A stretch of DNA of 50,948 bases from Thioalkalivibrio nitratireducens (GCA_011390385.1 JAABSN010000002.1:1-50948), one strand, 5' to 3'; counted from the stretch's first letter, positions 1 through 9,662 are shown. Notes: a model not told the origin generated them from the sequence alone. Numbers and translations are program-made.

Positions 1-130
1 GCCAGGCCGGAGACTGCGAACTCGCGTGGCTGAGCGAGATCGCACCAACGATGCCGCCACACATGCCCAGACAATGCACACCACCGAGAACCCCGACCGC
101 GAACGCGGCAGCGAGAGTCCCCGGGTCCAT
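1..130 (-). CDS. UreH/TauE-SafE-like membrane protein, N-terminal part only
   Basis: The reverse complement starts with ATG at 130 and stays open to the left edge, giving 43 residues of a hydrophobic protein. Around residues 15-27 it reads GVLGGVHCLGMCGG. A GxxHCxGMCGG signature in the first membrane segment is typical of the UreH-like / sulfite-exporter TauE-SafE family of integral membrane proteins, often found beside cytochrome cbb3 maturation genes. The visible part is one transmembrane helix followed by a Ser/His-rich turn. Upstream of the ATG a GACGAG-like stretch could serve as ribosome binding site. What it transports, if anything, cannot be told from this fragment. Confidence 0.6.
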   Translation of the reverse strand, partial: MDPGTLAAAFAVGVLGGVHCLGMCGGIVGAISLSHASSQSPAW

Positions 131-451
131 CACTCGTCACCGCCCAGTCTTGCGCCGGCGAACGAGCCGTCGGAAGCGGCCAATGCCTGAACACGGACCG
201 AGCACGGTATCAGAGAAAAAAACAGGAACCGGTGCACGTCAGACCCGACAGTGACGCACGCGCCTGTAGAATATGGCGGCCTGCCCTCGCTTCGAGACAC
301 CGGGCGCACGCCGACGCCGCAAAGCGGGAATCAGCTTGGGCACGGAATGGCCGTGGAGCACCAGCGAACCCTGCAGAGCATGAGCCAGACCCGAACTCTC
401 AGAGGCGGGGATCCGCCGCAGAGGCACGGCGATCGCCACCACGCGACCCGT
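131..451. other. Intergenic region with no supported gene
   Basis: This stretch separates the start of the truncated membrane protein from the stop of hspQ. Short open frames exist on both strands, but none has a ribosome binding site or a recognisable product. I see no clear promoter, terminator or repeat. Confidence 0.5.
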
Positions 452-763
452 TCAGTTGAGAAGGTACTGCGGCCGATAGCGACCGTCGTCGAAATGCTGG
501 AAGAATTGCTCGATACCCGGATGATCCACCGGCGAATCGTCTGCGTCCGGCTGCACGTTTTCCTCAGCCACATAGACGCGCTCCTCCGATCCATCGACCA
601 GAACGTAATACCAGGGCTGCTCGGGGTTCGGCAGCGCGGAACGGACCTTTTCCGGCAATTCGCCCGGGGGCTGAAAATGCTCATCCACATCGACCACCAC
701 ACCGCGTATATCGCCATCGCCGACATGGATGATCTGTCCAATTGAAAACGCAGCGTTGCGCAT
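452..763 (-). CDS. hspQ: Heat shock protein HspQ (hemimethylated-DNA-binding/YccV family)
   Basis: A 103-residue protein, matching the family size of about 105. HspQ is a small cytosolic protein known in enterobacteria as a Lon specificity factor and as a negative regulator of DnaA abundance. The protein shows the family features: an N-terminal FSIGQIIHV strand, VVVDVDEHF, and the central PWYYVLVDGSEERVYVAEEN block. The ATG at 763 is chosen over an in-frame codon at 835 because GAGGA lies a few bases upstream and homologues begin here. It lies downstream of the HAD nucleotidase on the same strand, 102 bp away. Confidence 0.85.
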   Translation of the reverse strand: MRNAAFSIGQIIHVGDGDIRGVVVDVDEHFQPPGELPEKVRSALPNPEQPWYYVLVDGSEERVYVAEENVQPDADDSPVDHPGIEQFFQHFDDGRYRPQYLLN

Positions 764-865
764 CGAATCCTCACAATCGTTTTGGAATATCATCAAATAT
801 TTGGGCAATCGGAACGAATTCCAGTTCAACCGCATTTCTGATGCCGATTAGTACCCCGGAAGCCA

Positions 866-1585
866 TCAGGAACCTGGCACCCGGTCGGGCAGCAGCTCGG
901 CGAGGTTTTCCAGCAGTGCGAAATCCGCGGATGCCATGGGAGGCCCCCGGCTGTCGGGATAACGAATGCCGCGCAAATGGCGCACACCGGAATCCCGCGC
1001 AGCGGACAGCGCGACCAGGTTGTCATCCACCAACAGTGTCCGCTCGGGTTCGTAGCGCTCCACCGTCTGCAAACGATCCCAGAAACAGGCGTCCTCCTTC
1101 GCGCAGTTCAGTGCATGCGCCGTGACGATCTGGTCCATGTGATCGGATACGCCCGTTTGTGCATGCTTGAATGCCAGCACCTCCGGGTGGGCATTGGTGA
1201 CCAGCACCAGACGTTTGCCCTGAAGTCGCAGAGCCTCGAGTACGCGCAGGGCGTGGGGCTGGTAAGCGATATGCTCGACCAGCCGCTGCTTCAGCGCCAA
1301 CAGATCCAGACCTGTAAAGCGTATCCAGTGGTCCAGGCAGTACCATTCGAGACGTCCCCGGATCCGATCCATTTCCGCAAGCAGGCGCTGTCGGGCCAAC
1401 TCCGGCTCATGAACATGCAGCTGTGCATATTCTGCCGGAATCAGTTCCCGCCAGAAGCGATTGTCGAAATGCAGATCGAGCAGTGTGCCGTCCATATCGA
1501 ACAGCACCGTATCGATCTCCGGCCACGGCAGCGGGAGCGCGTGCGCTGCATTCATCGGATTTTTTGACGTGGTTGCGGTGTCCAT
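866..1585 (-). CDS. HAD-superfamily GMP/IMP nucleotidase (YrfG-like)
   Basis: A 239-residue soluble HAD hydrolase. Motif I (DMDGTLLDL) starts at residue 30, so D30 is the expected nucleophile and D32 the acid/base. Motif II is LVTNAH and motif III/IV lies in LLVDDNLVAL. The wording of motif I and the pattern DLHFDNRFW just after it fit the YrfG subgroup, which dephosphorylates GMP and IMP. A yrfG-nudE-cysQ neighbourhood is common in gammaproteobacteria and is kept here with divergent orientation: the next gene on the plus strand begins 37 bp away. Substrate choice is inferred from family and context. Confidence 0.8.
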   Translation of the reverse strand: MDTATTSKNPMNAAHALPLPWPEIDTVLFDMDGTLLDLHFDNRFWRELIPAEYAQLHVHEPELARQRLLAEMDRIRGRLEWYCLDHWIRFTGLDLLALKQRLVEHIAYQPHALRVLEALRLQGKRLVLVTNAHPEVLAFKHAQTGVSDHMDQIVTAHALNCAKEDACFWDRLQTVERYEPERTLLVDDNLVALSAARDSGVRHLRGIRYPDSRGPPMASADFALLENLAELLPDRVPGS

Positions 1586-1622
1586 GCGTAATACTCGGAA
1601 AAAGCAGAGAGGTTGTCATATC

Positions 1623-2312
1623 ATGTCTGCCCGATCATACCTGCGCCGCCGGCGCGTCGCCTCAAGCCTTGCCGCCGCATTGGCATTGGCAACCGTGGCC
1701 GCGGCGGCCGACGACCCCTTCGACGATGAGAGCCTCTGGAACCCCCCGCAGGCCGAGAACAACCGCGGCACCCTGAGTTTCCTCAGTGACGCAACCGGTG
1801 CACGCATGCATCATCATGAAAACCAGATCACACTCGCGGCAAGCAGCCTCGAGGACGGCTGGGTCCGATTGCGCCAGTGCCACCACGACATCGACCGCGT
1901 GAGTCGGGCCCAGATCCTCTACAATGCAGCCACGACAAGGGACCTCGAAATCGAGACGCACAGCAATATCGGGGAAACCTGGGTCGAAGGGGCCAGCGTT
2001 CAGCTGCGTGGTGTCGAGCCGGATGCGGAGCTCTGCGTTCGGGCGCGGTCACGCATGCTCGCGGCGAAGGAAGATGGAGGTTATGTGCTCGAGAACGGAC
2101 CCTTCATGCGCCGCTTCCTCGACGGCTATTTTCCGATGCGCGTAACCCTGGCAGTAAGCTGGGGTGACCTCGGCCTGAGCCTTTCGCACAGCGAGCCCCT
2201 CGCACAGCCCGGATTCACGGTGACGGAATCAAGACACGGCGTGATCATCGATACGACATTCGAGGGGCGCCTGAAGACCGCGCTGCACCTGACCAACGAT
2301 CATCGGCCCTGA
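1623..2312 (+). CDS. Secreted hypothetical protein upstream of nudE
   Basis: A 229-residue protein with an Arg-rich N terminus (YLRRRRVASS), a short hydrophobic stretch and an Ala-rich cleavage region (VAAAAD), so most likely exported to the periplasm. The rest is polar with predicted beta-strand character, including WVRLRQCHHDIDR and VELCVRAR-like stretches, and three Cys/His-bearing segments. I do not recognise a named domain. The ATG at 1623 follows AGAGAGG. An in-frame ATG at 1584 would overlap the divergent nucleotidase start and is less likely. The stop is 9 bp before nudE, so the two are probably cotranscribed. Confidence 0.65.
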   Translation: MSARSYLRRRRVASSLAAALALATVAAAADDPFDDESLWNPPQAENNRGTLSFLSDATGARMHHHENQITLAASSLEDGWVRLRQCHHDIDRVSRAQILYNAATTRDLEIETHSNIGETWVEGASVQLRGVEPDAELCVRARSRMLAAKEDGGYVLENGPFMRRFLDGYFPMRVTLAVSWGDLGLSLSHSEPLAQPGFTVTESRHGVIIDTTFEGRLKTALHLTNDHRP

Positions 2313-2321
2313 CCACCGACA

Positions 2322-2873
2322 ATGAACCGACCAAAACCCGCGGTGCGTGCGCGCCGAACCGTGGCACGCAGCCGCCTGTTTCACGTGGAGGAGATGGACA
2401 TCGAGTTCAGTAACGGGATCCGCACCTGTTACGAACGGCTGATTGGCGGCAATGGCGCTGTGGTGATCGCACCCATGCTCGACCCCGAAACCATACTCCT
2501 GATCCGCGAGTACGCGGCTGGCACTGACCGTTACGAGCTCGGCCTGCCCAAGGGCAAGATCGAAGCGGGCGAGGACATTCTGGGTGCCGCCGATCGCGAG
2601 ATCATGGAAGAGGTCGGATACGGCAGCAGGCGCCTGACTCGCCTGGGGGCACTCACGCTTGCACCCGGCTACATGGCACACACATCACACCTGGTGCTCG
2701 CCGAGGACCTCTACCAGCACCGTGTCCCCGGCGACGAGCCGGAGGAAATCGAGGTGCTGCCGTGGTCCATCCGCGATCTTGGGCGACTTCTCGAGCGAGA
2801 GGATGTCTCCGAAGCCCGCTCGATTGCAGGTCTGTTCATGGTGCGCGAGCACCTGCTGGGAGGAAGGGAATGA
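2322..2873 (+). CDS. nudE: ADP compounds hydrolase NudE (Nudix)
   Basis: A 183-residue Nudix hydrolase. The Nudix box runs from G78 to Y100 with the expected G-x5-E-x7-RE-x2-EE-x-G spacing (E84, R92-E93, E96-E97), the site that binds the catalytic divalent metal. The upstream YELGLPKGKI segment and the YMAHTSHLVLAEDL strand are typical of NudE, which hydrolyses ADP-ribose, NADH and Ap3A. Its stop overlaps the start of cysQ as ATGA, so the genes are translationally coupled. Both act on adenosine-containing waste nucleotides, a pairing seen in many gammaproteobacteria. Confidence 0.9.
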   Translation: MNRPKPAVRARRTVARSRLFHVEEMDIEFSNGIRTCYERLIGGNGAVVIAPMLDPETILLIREYAAGTDRYELGLPKGKIEAGEDILGAADREIMEEVGYGSRRLTRLGALTLAPGYMAHTSHLVLAEDLYQHRVPGDEPEEIEVLPWSIRDLGRLLEREDVSEARSIAGLFMVREHLLGGRE

Positions 2874-3700
2874 GCGATATCGATCTGCCTATCGACATGC
2901 TGCTGAATGAATCACGCAATATCGCGCGCGAGGCCGGCGACGCCATCATGGAAGTGTACGGTACGCGCTTTGCGACGATGGAGAAGGACGACCGCTCACC
3001 GTTGACCGAAGCGGACCTCGCGGCTCATCGGATCATCAGCATGCGTTTACGCGAACTGACCCCGGAACTCCCGCTGCTATCCGAGGAAGGAAGGGAAGTG
3101 CTGTTTGCCGAGCGCCAGGGCTGGCCGGCCTATTGGCTGGTGGACCCACTCGACGGCACCCGCGAATTCGTCAAACGCAACGGGGAATTCACGGTCAACA
3201 TTGCATTGATCCGGAACCACCAGCCCCTGCTCGGAGTCGTCTGGAGCCCTGTACTGGAACGCATGTATTCAGGCGCCCGAAGCCTCGGCGCGTTCCGTGA
3301 GACATCGTCGTCACCGCGGACACCGATCCAGGTGGCATTGCCGGCACCGGAACCTGTCCCCAGGGTCGTCGGAAGCCGCTCGCACGGGAGCGAGCGAATG
3401 CAGGTCGCCCTGAACAGACTGGGCCCTCACGAACTGCTTCCGATGGGCAGTTCGCTGAAGCTTTGCCTGGTTGCAGAAGGCGCAGCGGATCTTTATCCGC
3501 GGCTCGGCCCTACCAGCGAGTGGGACACGGCCGCGGCCCACGCAGTCGTTGCCGCCGCCGGTGGCCATGTCGTCGATCTCTCCGGTCGGGAGCTGGTCTA
3601 CAACACTCGGGAATCGCTCCTCAACCCGGAATTCCTGGTCTGCGCCCACGAGCCCCGGTCCTGGCTGGAACGTCTCGGGCTCGACCCGGCGCCGCACTGA
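2870..3700 (+). CDS. cysQ: 3'(2'),5'-bisphosphate nucleotidase CysQ
   Basis: A 276-residue member of the inositol monophosphatase fold. It hydrolyses PAP, left over from sulfate assimilation and acyl-carrier-protein turnover, to AMP. Metal-binding motifs are present: LSEEG, D92-PLDGTREF, and WDTAAAHAVVAAAGG near the C terminus. The ATG at 2870 overlaps the nudE stop by 4 bases, and GGAAGG lies just before it. An extension to 2762 is possible in frame but lies wholly inside nudE. Length matches CysQ. Confidence 0.92.
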   Translation: MSDIDLPIDMLLNESRNIAREAGDAIMEVYGTRFATMEKDDRSPLTEADLAAHRIISMRLRELTPELPLLSEEGREVLFAERQGWPAYWLVDPLDGTREFVKRNGEFTVNIALIRNHQPLLGVVWSPVLERMYSGARSLGAFRETSSSPRTPIQVALPAPEPVPRVVGSRSHGSERMQVALNRLGPHELLPMGSSLKLCLVAEGAADLYPRLGPTSEWDTAAAHAVVAAAGGHVVDLSGRELVYNTRESLLNPEFLVCAHEPRSWLERLGLDPAPH

Positions 3701-3980
3701 CGCGGCGCACCCGGCGTCATCCATGCACGAACCCGGTGCAGCGGAAGGTGCGCGTGCCCCGCCATTGCGCGACACGGGATCAGGCTCAGGGTCCGGCAAA
3801 GGACCGCGACCAGAACGGAAACACGCCAGTGAACCGACATGATCGCTGGACGATGCATCGTTTTTTGAACGTCTGACCCCGGTGGAGCCCGACTGGACCC
3901 ATCGCAACCAGGGTCCGACTCGCCGCTGGCACATTCCGTGCATCGACTTCCGGGAAGCGACTTGCCCGGAGCTGACAAAC

Positions 3981-5480
3981 GTGTGCAGCGTTCCCTCGAG
4001 AGGACGAACCCTCACCGAATGGACCACGGCGTTCCGCAATGACTTTGCGGCCGCAGCCGAATCCGTGCGCGTCCTGCGGGAACAGCTGGAGACCGGCGCG
4101 AACGCATGGATCAGCCGGATAACACCCGGACGCCTCGAGCGCGAGCTGCGGCGACTGCAATCCCAGTCACCCACCCTGCCCCTTTACGGCGTCCCGTTCG
4201 CGGTCAAGGACAACTTCGATGCAGAAGGCTGGCCGACGACTGCAGGTTGCCCGGGCTTCGCGTACCACCCCGGGCAAACTGCTCACGCCATCGCCCGACT
4301 GGAGGCAGCGGGGGCCATCCTGGTTGGCAAGACCAACCTCGACCAGTTCGCTACAGGGCTGGCCGGAACGCGTTCCCCCTACGGAGCCGTGACCAACCCC
4401 TTCAACCCCGCCTACGTTGCGGGCGGCTCCAGCGCCGGATCGGCAGTCGTCGTCGCCGAGGGACTGGTGCCCCTTGCCCTCGGTACCGACACAGCGGGTT
4501 CAGGCAGGATTCCTGCGGGATTCAACAACGTGATCGGCCTGAAGACGACTCGCGGCCGCTGCAGCAAGCAGGGTGTGGTGCCAGCATGCCCATCGCTGGA
4601 TTGCCTCGCGATCTTCGCGTTGACCGCCGACGATGCCAGCGCGGCGCTCGATGTCATCGAGGGATTCGATCCAGATGATCCCTGGTCGCGCCCTGATCCA
4701 ACGACGGACTCCGCCCCTGCCATCCCGCGCCACCTCGGCATTCCTCGGTCCACCGAATGGTTCGGCGACAACCGCGCGGAACTGGCCTGGCTCGGCACCA
4801 TGGCGCGAATGGAAGACATGGGCATGACCTTGCACGCGGTGGATTTCACACCCCTGTTCGAACTCGCCTCACTGCTTTACCACGGACCCTGGATCGCCGA
4901 GCGCCATGCTGCGCTGGGCGGCTTCATTGAAGCACGCCCGGAAGCCGTGGACCCCGTGGTACGAGCCATCATCATGCGCGGCCGGGAATTTTCGGCCAGC
5001 GATGTCTTCGCAGCCCGGCAACGACGCCAGGAATTGCTCCGCGAAGTACGGAGCCTGTTCACCCGCCATGACGCGTTACTCGTACCCACGGCTCCTGGTC
5101 ATCCGCTTCAGGCAGCGATCGAAAATGAGCCCCTGGAGCAGGACAGCCGGCTGGGACGATATGCGAGCTTCGTCAATCTCGCCGACTGCTGCGCAGTCGC
5201 CGTGCCGGCCGGGTTCCGGGTCGATGGCCTGCCATTCGGGATTTCCCTGGTTGCACCCGCCTGGCAGGACCGACGCCTGCTCGCCTGGACACGCGCGTGG
5301 CAGCACCAGGTCCCATCGCTGCGCGGTGCCACCGGCATACCCGCACCGAACCCGGGGGAACCACCCACCCTCGCGATCACAAAGCCACGTCTCGCGGTCG
5401 CCGGACCTTACCGGTCACTGTCGAGACACAGCGGCTGGCAGCAGTCGCAGCTACAGGATGCTCAGGACAAGCATGCGTGA
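3981..5480 (+). CDS. Allophanate hydrolase, amidase domain only (AtzF-like)
   Basis: A protein of about 499 residues with the amidase-signature fold. From the start chosen here, K76 (AVKDN), the cis-Ser in GGSSAGSA near 150 and the nucleophile S174 in GTDTAGSGRIP form the Ser-cisSer-Lys triad. The segment VPACPSLDCLAIFALT is characteristic of allophanate hydrolases, which deaminate allophanate. Full-length AtzF has about 600 residues with a C-terminal domain that processes the product. Here the chain stops soon after RLAVAG, where that domain would begin, and only 156 bp remain before ureG. The GTG at 3981 follows GGAG and fits homologues; a GTG at 3882 would add 33 residues without a ribosome binding site. 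It converges on the urease operon. Substrate is inferred. Confidence 0.8.
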   Translation: MCSVPSRGRTLTEWTTAFRNDFAAAAESVRVLREQLETGANAWISRITPGRLERELRRLQSQSPTLPLYGVPFAVKDNFDAEGWPTTAGCPGFAYHPGQTAHAIARLEAAGAILVGKTNLDQFATGLAGTRSPYGAVTNPFNPAYVAGGSSAGSAVVVAEGLVPLALGTDTAGSGRIPAGFNNVIGLKTTRGRCSKQGVVPACPSLDCLAIFALTADDASAALDVIEGFDPDDPWSRPDPTTDSAPAIPRHLGIPRSTEWFGDNRAELAWLGTMARMEDMGMTLHAVDFTPLFELASLLYHGPWIAERHAALGGFIEARPEAVDPVVRAIIMRGREFSASDVFAARQRRQELLREVRSLFTRHDALLVPTAPGHPLQAAIENEPLEQDSRLGRYASFVNLADCCAVAVPAGFRVDGLPFGISLVAPAWQDRRLLAWTRAWQHQVPSLRGATGIPAPNPGEPPTLAITKPRLAVAGPYRSLSRHSGWQQSQLQDAQDKHA

Positions 5481-5636
5481 ACCCGAAACACGGCCTTGAG
5501 TCGGTTCCAACCCCAGGCTTCGAACGGTGCAATTCGCTGCGCTCGCCCTTCGGGCCAGCCTGCGGCTGTTCAATGTCCCATGCACATGAGCGCCGCGCTT
5601 CGCTCGCATTGACAAATGCACTCATCAGCATTTCCC

Positions 5637-6245
5637 CTACTGGAGCATTCCCTGTGCCTCGATGAAGCCGACGACCTCATCCAGCCCCTGACCAGTGCGC
5701 AGATTCGTGAAGACAAACGGGCGTTCGCCGCGCATCCTTCGGCTGTCCTGCTCCATCACCTCGAGCGACGCGCCGACACCATCGGCGAGGTCGATCTTGT
5801 TGATCACGAGCAGATCGGAACGGGTGATCCCGGGACCACCCTTGCGCGGGATCTTGTCCCCGGCGCAGACGTCGATCACGTACAGGGTGAGATCTGACAG
5901 CTCGGGGCTGAAGGTGGCCGAAAGGTTATCGCCGCCGCTCTCGACAAAGACCAGATCGAGCCCCGGAAACCGCTGTTCGAGTTCATCCACGGCCGCGAGG
6001 TTCATCGAGGCATCCTCCCGGATCGCGGTGTGCGGGCAACCTCCCGTCTCCACGCCGATGATCCGCCCTGGATCAAGCGCCTCACGGCGGATCAGGAACT
6101 CCGCATCCTCGCGGGTGTAGATATCGTTGGTCACCACCGCGAGTTGATAGTGCTCGCGCATCCGGTGGCACAGGGCCTCGACCAGCGCGGTCTTCCCCGA
6201 ACCGACCGGGCCGCCAACTCCCACCCTCAGTGCCTGCGCCTTCAT
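5637..6245 (-). CDS. ureG: Urease accessory GTPase UreG
   Basis: A 202-residue SIMIBI-class GTPase that delivers nickel to apo-urease with UreE, UreF and UreD. Motifs: P-loop [14 protein letters not shown] near the N terminus, VVTNDIYT, the nickel-binding [15 protein letters not shown] (CPH metal motif), ESGGDNL and the guanine-specificity motif NKIDLA. The ATG at 6245 (MKAQALRVG) is preceded by GGTGGAGAG. An in-frame extension to 6350 has no family counterpart. It is the last gene of ureDABCEFG, 16 bp after ureF. Confidence 0.95.
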   Translation of the reverse strand: MKAQALRVGVGGPVGSGKTALVEALCHRMREHYQLAVVTNDIYTREDAEFLIRREALDPGRIIGVETGGCPHTAIREDASMNLAAVDELEQRFPGLDLVFVESGGDNLSATFSPELSDLTLYVIDVCAGDKIPRKGGPGITRSDLLVINKIDLADGVGASLEVMEQDSRRMRGERPFVFTNLRTGQGLDEVVGFIEAQGMLQ

Positions 6246-6261
6246 CTCTCCACCTCTCGAT

Positions 6262-6975
6262 TCAACTTCGAAACATGCGGCTGTATTGGGTTTCGTGCAG
6301 CATCGACGACAGCACGACCCCGGGCAGCCCGGCTCCCATGTCGGCGTCACTGATCGCGCAGGCGCGCTCCGCCGCCACTGCGACCGTCTCGGCCAGGTCC
6401 CGCAGCAGGCGCTGCCCCTGCGTCTGTCCCAGCGGCACCAGCTTCACCGCCGCGGCCACCTGGTTCTCGCACCAGGCCCACAGGTAGCCTTCCAGAAGCT
6501 CATTCGCTGGAATGGCCCATTCCCGACCCGCCAGCGCGAACAGGGTCGCCCAGCAGGCGTCGCTCCTGGTCGCCCAGGGCTGTGCGGCAGAAACCCCCAG
6601 ATCCGCGAGAAGCCGGGCCAGGGCACGACCCTGCCCCAGGTCCTCGGCACGCAGCTCGGAGGTCTCGCGACTCGCGCGAAGCCAGTCGTTCCAGTACTCC
6701 AGCCCCTGGGGGTCTTCCTGTTGCCAGGCCGCCAGCAGGCGCAGTAGCGCGGGCAGATCGACACCTGTGTGGACGCGCAGAAGTTGTGCCTCGAGCCAGT
6801 TCCGCACGGCTTCCGGGCTGCTGACCCAACCGGCATCCACCGCCTGTTCGAGACCGGTGGAGTAGCTGTAGGCACCAACCGGCAGCGTGGGACTGATCAA
6901 TTGCCAGAGCCGCCGCCGGGCCAGGCCCGCATCGGCCGGAGTGATGACCGGAGGCCGGGGCTGATCAGTGTGCAT
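6262..6975 (-). CDS. ureF: Urease accessory protein UreF
   Basis: A 237-residue all-helical protein of the UreF family, which controls UreG GTPase activity during assembly of the urease nickel centre. Recognisable segments are [21 protein letters not shown] near the start, [35 protein letters not shown], and [15 protein letters not shown] at the C terminus, which is the UreF tail that binds UreD. The start at 6975 overlaps the 3' end of ureE by 11 bp; an upstream extension to 7020 lies inside ureE and is unlikely. Confidence 0.93.
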   Translation of the reverse strand: MHTDQPRPPVITPADAGLARRRLWQLISPTLPVGAYSYSTGLEQAVDAGWVSSPEAVRNWLEAQLLRVHTGVDLPALLRLLAAWQQEDPQGLEYWNDWLRASRETSELRAEDLGQGRALARLLADLGVSAAQPWATRSDACWATLFALAGREWAIPANELLEGYLWAWCENQVAAAVKLVPLGQTQGQRLLRDLAETVAVAAERACAISDADMGAGLPGVVLSSMLHETQYSRMFRS

Positions 6976-7447
6976 GCTGGTAACCGTGGGCATGCGAGTG
7001 GGCATGACCACCAGCGGCATAGGCGCCGGCCTCCGGCTCGAAGGGTGCCTGTGTGAATTCCACGGTCAAGCCCAGACCGCGCACCATATCGTCGAGCACA
7101 TGATCGTGCAGGTAGCGCAGCCAGCCATCCCCCAGTTGCAACGGCACATGGCGGTTGCCCAGGTGATAGCCGGCACGAAGGAGTAACAAGGCATCCGGGG
7201 AATGCACCTCACTGACCGGTTCCGGTGCTGCCTGAATGCGCACCGCCAGATCCCCCGTGGCGGTGCACAGCCACTCGCCGTCACGAAGTACCTGACCACG
7301 TTCCAGCATCACGCCGACCTCGGTACCATCGGTCAGGGAAGCCCGGAAGCGGCTCTTCTGCCGGGTCTCGAAGGGAAGGCAGAGAACGGGGATCGACGGG
7401 GCTTCCGCGGGCGTGGTGCAGCGCCGGGTCAGGGTCGGCATCGCCAT
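6965..7447 (-). CDS. ureE: Urease nickel metallochaperone UreE
   Basis: A 160-residue UreE with the N-terminal peptide-binding domain (TLTDG-like strand, [15 protein letters not shown]) and the C-terminal metal-binding domain ([14 protein letters not shown]). The tail is histidine-rich ([15 protein letters not shown]), an extra nickel-storage motif seen in some UreE proteins. Its ATG overlaps the ureC stop by one base (TGATG), and its own end is overlapped by ureF, so translation of the three is coupled. Confidence 0.95.
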   Translation of the reverse strand: MAMPTLTRRCTTPAEAPSIPVLCLPFETRQKSRFRASLTDGTEVGVMLERGQVLRDGEWLCTATGDLAVRIQAAPEPVSEVHSPDALLLLRAGYHLGNRHVPLQLGDGWLRYLHDHVLDDMVRGLGLTVEFTQAPFEPEAGAYAAGGHAHSHAHGYQHAH

Positions 7448-9153
7448 CAGAACAGGAAGTAGCGCTGGCCCATCGGGACCTCGGCCAGCGGTTCACAGGT
7501 GAGCAGTTCGCCGTCGGCACGGACCTGGTAGGTTTCGGGATCGACCTCCATGTGTGGCATCCAGCCGTTCAACACCATGTCCTGCTTGCGCACACTGCGG
7601 CACCCACGCACCGCGACCGCCCGGCGGCGCAGACCCAGCCGCTCCGGGACTCCGGCCTCGATTGCAGCCCCGGAAAGGAAGGTGACGGCAGTACTCGAGA
7701 GCGCCCGACCATGGCTGCCGAACATCGGCCGGTAGTGCACCGGCTGCGGTGTCGGGATCGAGGCGTTCGGATCACCCATCGGCGCAGCGGCGATCATGCC
7801 GCCCTTGATGATCACCGCCGGCTTCACGCCGAAGAAGGCCGGACGCCACAGGCACAGGTCAGCCAGCTTGCCCGGCTCGATGCTTCCCACCGCATGGGCG
7901 ATGCCGTGGGCAAGTGCAGGATTGATGGTGTACTTGGCGATGTAGCGGCGCACGCGGAGATTGTCTGCGCCCGGGGCGTCGCCCGGCAGCGTACCGCGCT
8001 GCACTTTCATCTTGTGCGCCGTCTGCCAAGTACGCAGGATCACCTCGCCGACCCGGCCCATCGCCTGGGAGTCCGACGCAATCATCGAGAAGGCGCCGAG
8101 GTCGTGCAGGATGTCCTCGGCGGCGATGGTCTCGCGCCGGATGCGCGACTCGGCAAAGGCCACGTCCTCCGGTATCGCCGGATCCAGATGGTGGCAGACC
8201 ATCAGCATGTCGAGATGCTCGTCCACGGTATTCACCGTGTACGGACGCGTCGGATTGGTCGACGATGGCAGCACGTTGGACCGGGCGCAGGCCTTGATGA
8301 TATCCGGCGCATGGCCGCCGCCAGCCCCCTCGGTATGGTAGGTGTGGATGGTGCGGTCCTTCATCGCGGCCAGCGTATCCTCGACGAAACCGGACTCGTT
8401 CAGCGTATCGGTATGGATCGCGACCTGTACGTCGTATTCGTCCGCGACGCTCAGGCAGTTGTCGATCGCGGCCGGGGTCGTACCCCAGTCCTCGTGCAGC
8501 TTCAGACCGAGTGCGCCGGCCTCGATCTGTTCACGCAGGCCGTCGGGCAGACTGGCATTGCCCTTGCCCAGAAAGCCGAGGTTCATCGGAAAGGCCTCGG
8601 CGGCCTCGAGCATGCGCTGGATGTGCCAGGTACCCGGGGTACAGGTGGTCGCGTTGGTCCCGGTCGCCGGACCGGTACCACCGCCGAGCATGGTGGTGAC
8701 GCCGCTCATCAGCGCCTCATCGATCTGCTGCGGGCAGATGAAATGGATGTGGGCATCGATGCCACCGGCGGTCACGATCATGCCTTCGCCGGCAATCGCC
8801 TCGGTGCCCGGACCGATGACAATGTTCACGCCGGGCTGGGTATCCGGGTTGCCGGCCTTGCCGATCGCCTGGATACGGCCATGCCGAATGCCAATATCCG
8901 CCTTCACGATGCCCCAGTGGTCGATGATCAACGCGTTGGTGATCACGGTGTCCGCAACTTCGGGACCGGCGCGCTGACTCTGGCCCATCCCGTCGCGGAT
9001 CACCTTGCCGCCGCCGAACTTCACCTCGTCACCGTAGATCGTCAGGTCCCGCTCGACACGGACAAAGAGTTCGGTGTCGGCCAGGCGAACTCGGTCACCC
9101 GTCGTCGGTCCATACATGTCCGCATAGGCGGTACGAGAAATCCTGACACTCAT
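7447..9153 (-). CDS. ureC: Urease alpha subunit UreC
   Basis: The 568-residue catalytic subunit that hydrolyses urea to ammonia and carbamate with two nickel ions. The ligands are all visible: H135 and H137 (AHIHFICPQ), the carbamylated lysine K218 (GLKLHEDWG), H247 (VAIHTDT) and H273 ([11 protein letters not shown]). The mobile flap residues C320-H321 (MVCHHLD) are also intact. Numbering is one ahead of Klebsiella UreC and length is standard. The ATG overlaps the ureB stop by 4 bases (ATGA). Confidence 0.97.
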   Translation of the reverse strand: MSVRISRTAYADMYGPTTGDRVRLADTELFVRVERDLTIYGDEVKFGGGKVIRDGMGQSQRAGPEVADTVITNALIIDHWGIVKADIGIRHGRIQAIGKAGNPDTQPGVNIVIGPGTEAIAGEGMIVTAGGIDAHIHFICPQQIDEALMSGVTTMLGGGTGPATGTNATTCTPGTWHIQRMLEAAEAFPMNLGFLGKGNASLPDGLREQIEAGALGLKLHEDWGTTPAAIDNCLSVADEYDVQVAIHTDTLNESGFVEDTLAAMKDRTIHTYHTEGAGGGHAPDIIKACARSNVLPSSTNPTRPYTVNTVDEHLDMLMVCHHLDPAIPEDVAFAESRIRRETIAAEDILHDLGAFSMIASDSQAMGRVGEVILRTWQTAHKMKVQRGTLPGDAPGADNLRVRRYIAKYTINPALAHGIAHAVGSIEPGKLADLCLWRPAFFGVKPAVIIKGGMIAAAPMGDPNASIPTPQPVHYRPMFGSHGRALSSTAVTFLSGAAIEAGVPERLGLRRRAVAVRGCRSVRKQDMVLNGWMPHMEVDPETYQVRADGELLTCEPLAEVPMGQRYFLF

Positions 9154-9482
9154 GAACGCCCCCGCTGATCAGCCGCATCCAGCGGCCCCATGACCCGGCC
9201 CTGGAATCCGTACACCTGCCGCGCACCGGCATAGGCCACGAGCTGGACCGTCCGGCTCTGCCCCGGCTCGAAGCGCACGGCCGTTCCCGCGGGGATATCC
9301 AGACGGAATCCGCGCACCCGGTCACGATCGAACTCCAGCGCGTTGTTGACCTCGAAGAAGTGGTAGTGGGAACCGACCTGAACCGGCCGGTCCCCGGTGT
9401 TGGTCACCGCCAGCGTCACCGTCGGGCGCCCGGCATTCAATTCGATCTCTCCCTCTTCGAGCAGGTACTCACCGGGTGTCAT
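9150..9482 (-). CDS. ureB: Urease beta subunit UreB
   Basis: A 110-residue beta subunit. It begins [19 protein letters not shown] and contains [11 protein letters not shown] and [15 protein letters not shown], all hallmarks of UreB. It packs on UreC in the (UreABC)3 complex. The start at 9482 is preceded by AAAGGAAC; an extension to 9596 would read into the palindromic element and has no family counterpart. It is separated from ureA by 180 bp, much more than the other junctions of this operon. Confidence 0.95.
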   Translation of the reverse strand: MTPGEYLLEEGEIELNAGRPTVTLAVTNTGDRPVQVGSHYHFFEVNNALEFDRDRVRGFRLDIPAGTAVRFEPGQSRTVQLVAYAGARQVYGFQGRVMGPLDAADQRGRS

Positions 9483-9528
9483 GATGTTCCTTTGCCTCGT
9501 CGTCGATTCATTTCGGCCGTGCCCGGGA

Positions 9529-9632
9529 TGCAATCCGGGTGATCCGTCAGCGGGACGCCGTGAATACATCCCTGTAGGCTTGACGGCAGCATCCATGCTG
9601 CCGACACCCGCTGACGGATCACCCGGATTGCA
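9529..9632. repeat. Palindromic repeat element between ureA and ureB
   Basis: Two perfect 26-bp arms in inverted orientation (9529-9554 and 9607-9632) flank a 52-bp centre. The centre contains a second hairpin, CGGCAGCA-TCCA-TGCTGCCG, at 9584-9603. The motif of a TACATCCCTGTAGG stretch followed by a CATCCATG stem resembles palindromic repeats scattered through gammaproteobacterial genomes (my recollection, not searched). It encodes nothing and is either a REP/MITE-like insertion or an intra-operonic RNA structure. Confidence 0.8.
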
Positions 9633-9662
9633 CCCTTCGGCCCCCGGGTCACGCCCCCGCGT

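Noticed and set aside
7225..9168. 647-codon plus-strand open frame across the urease genes
   Set aside because: Lies antisense to ureC, whose catalytic residues are all recognisable; long antisense frames are expected in GC-rich genes.
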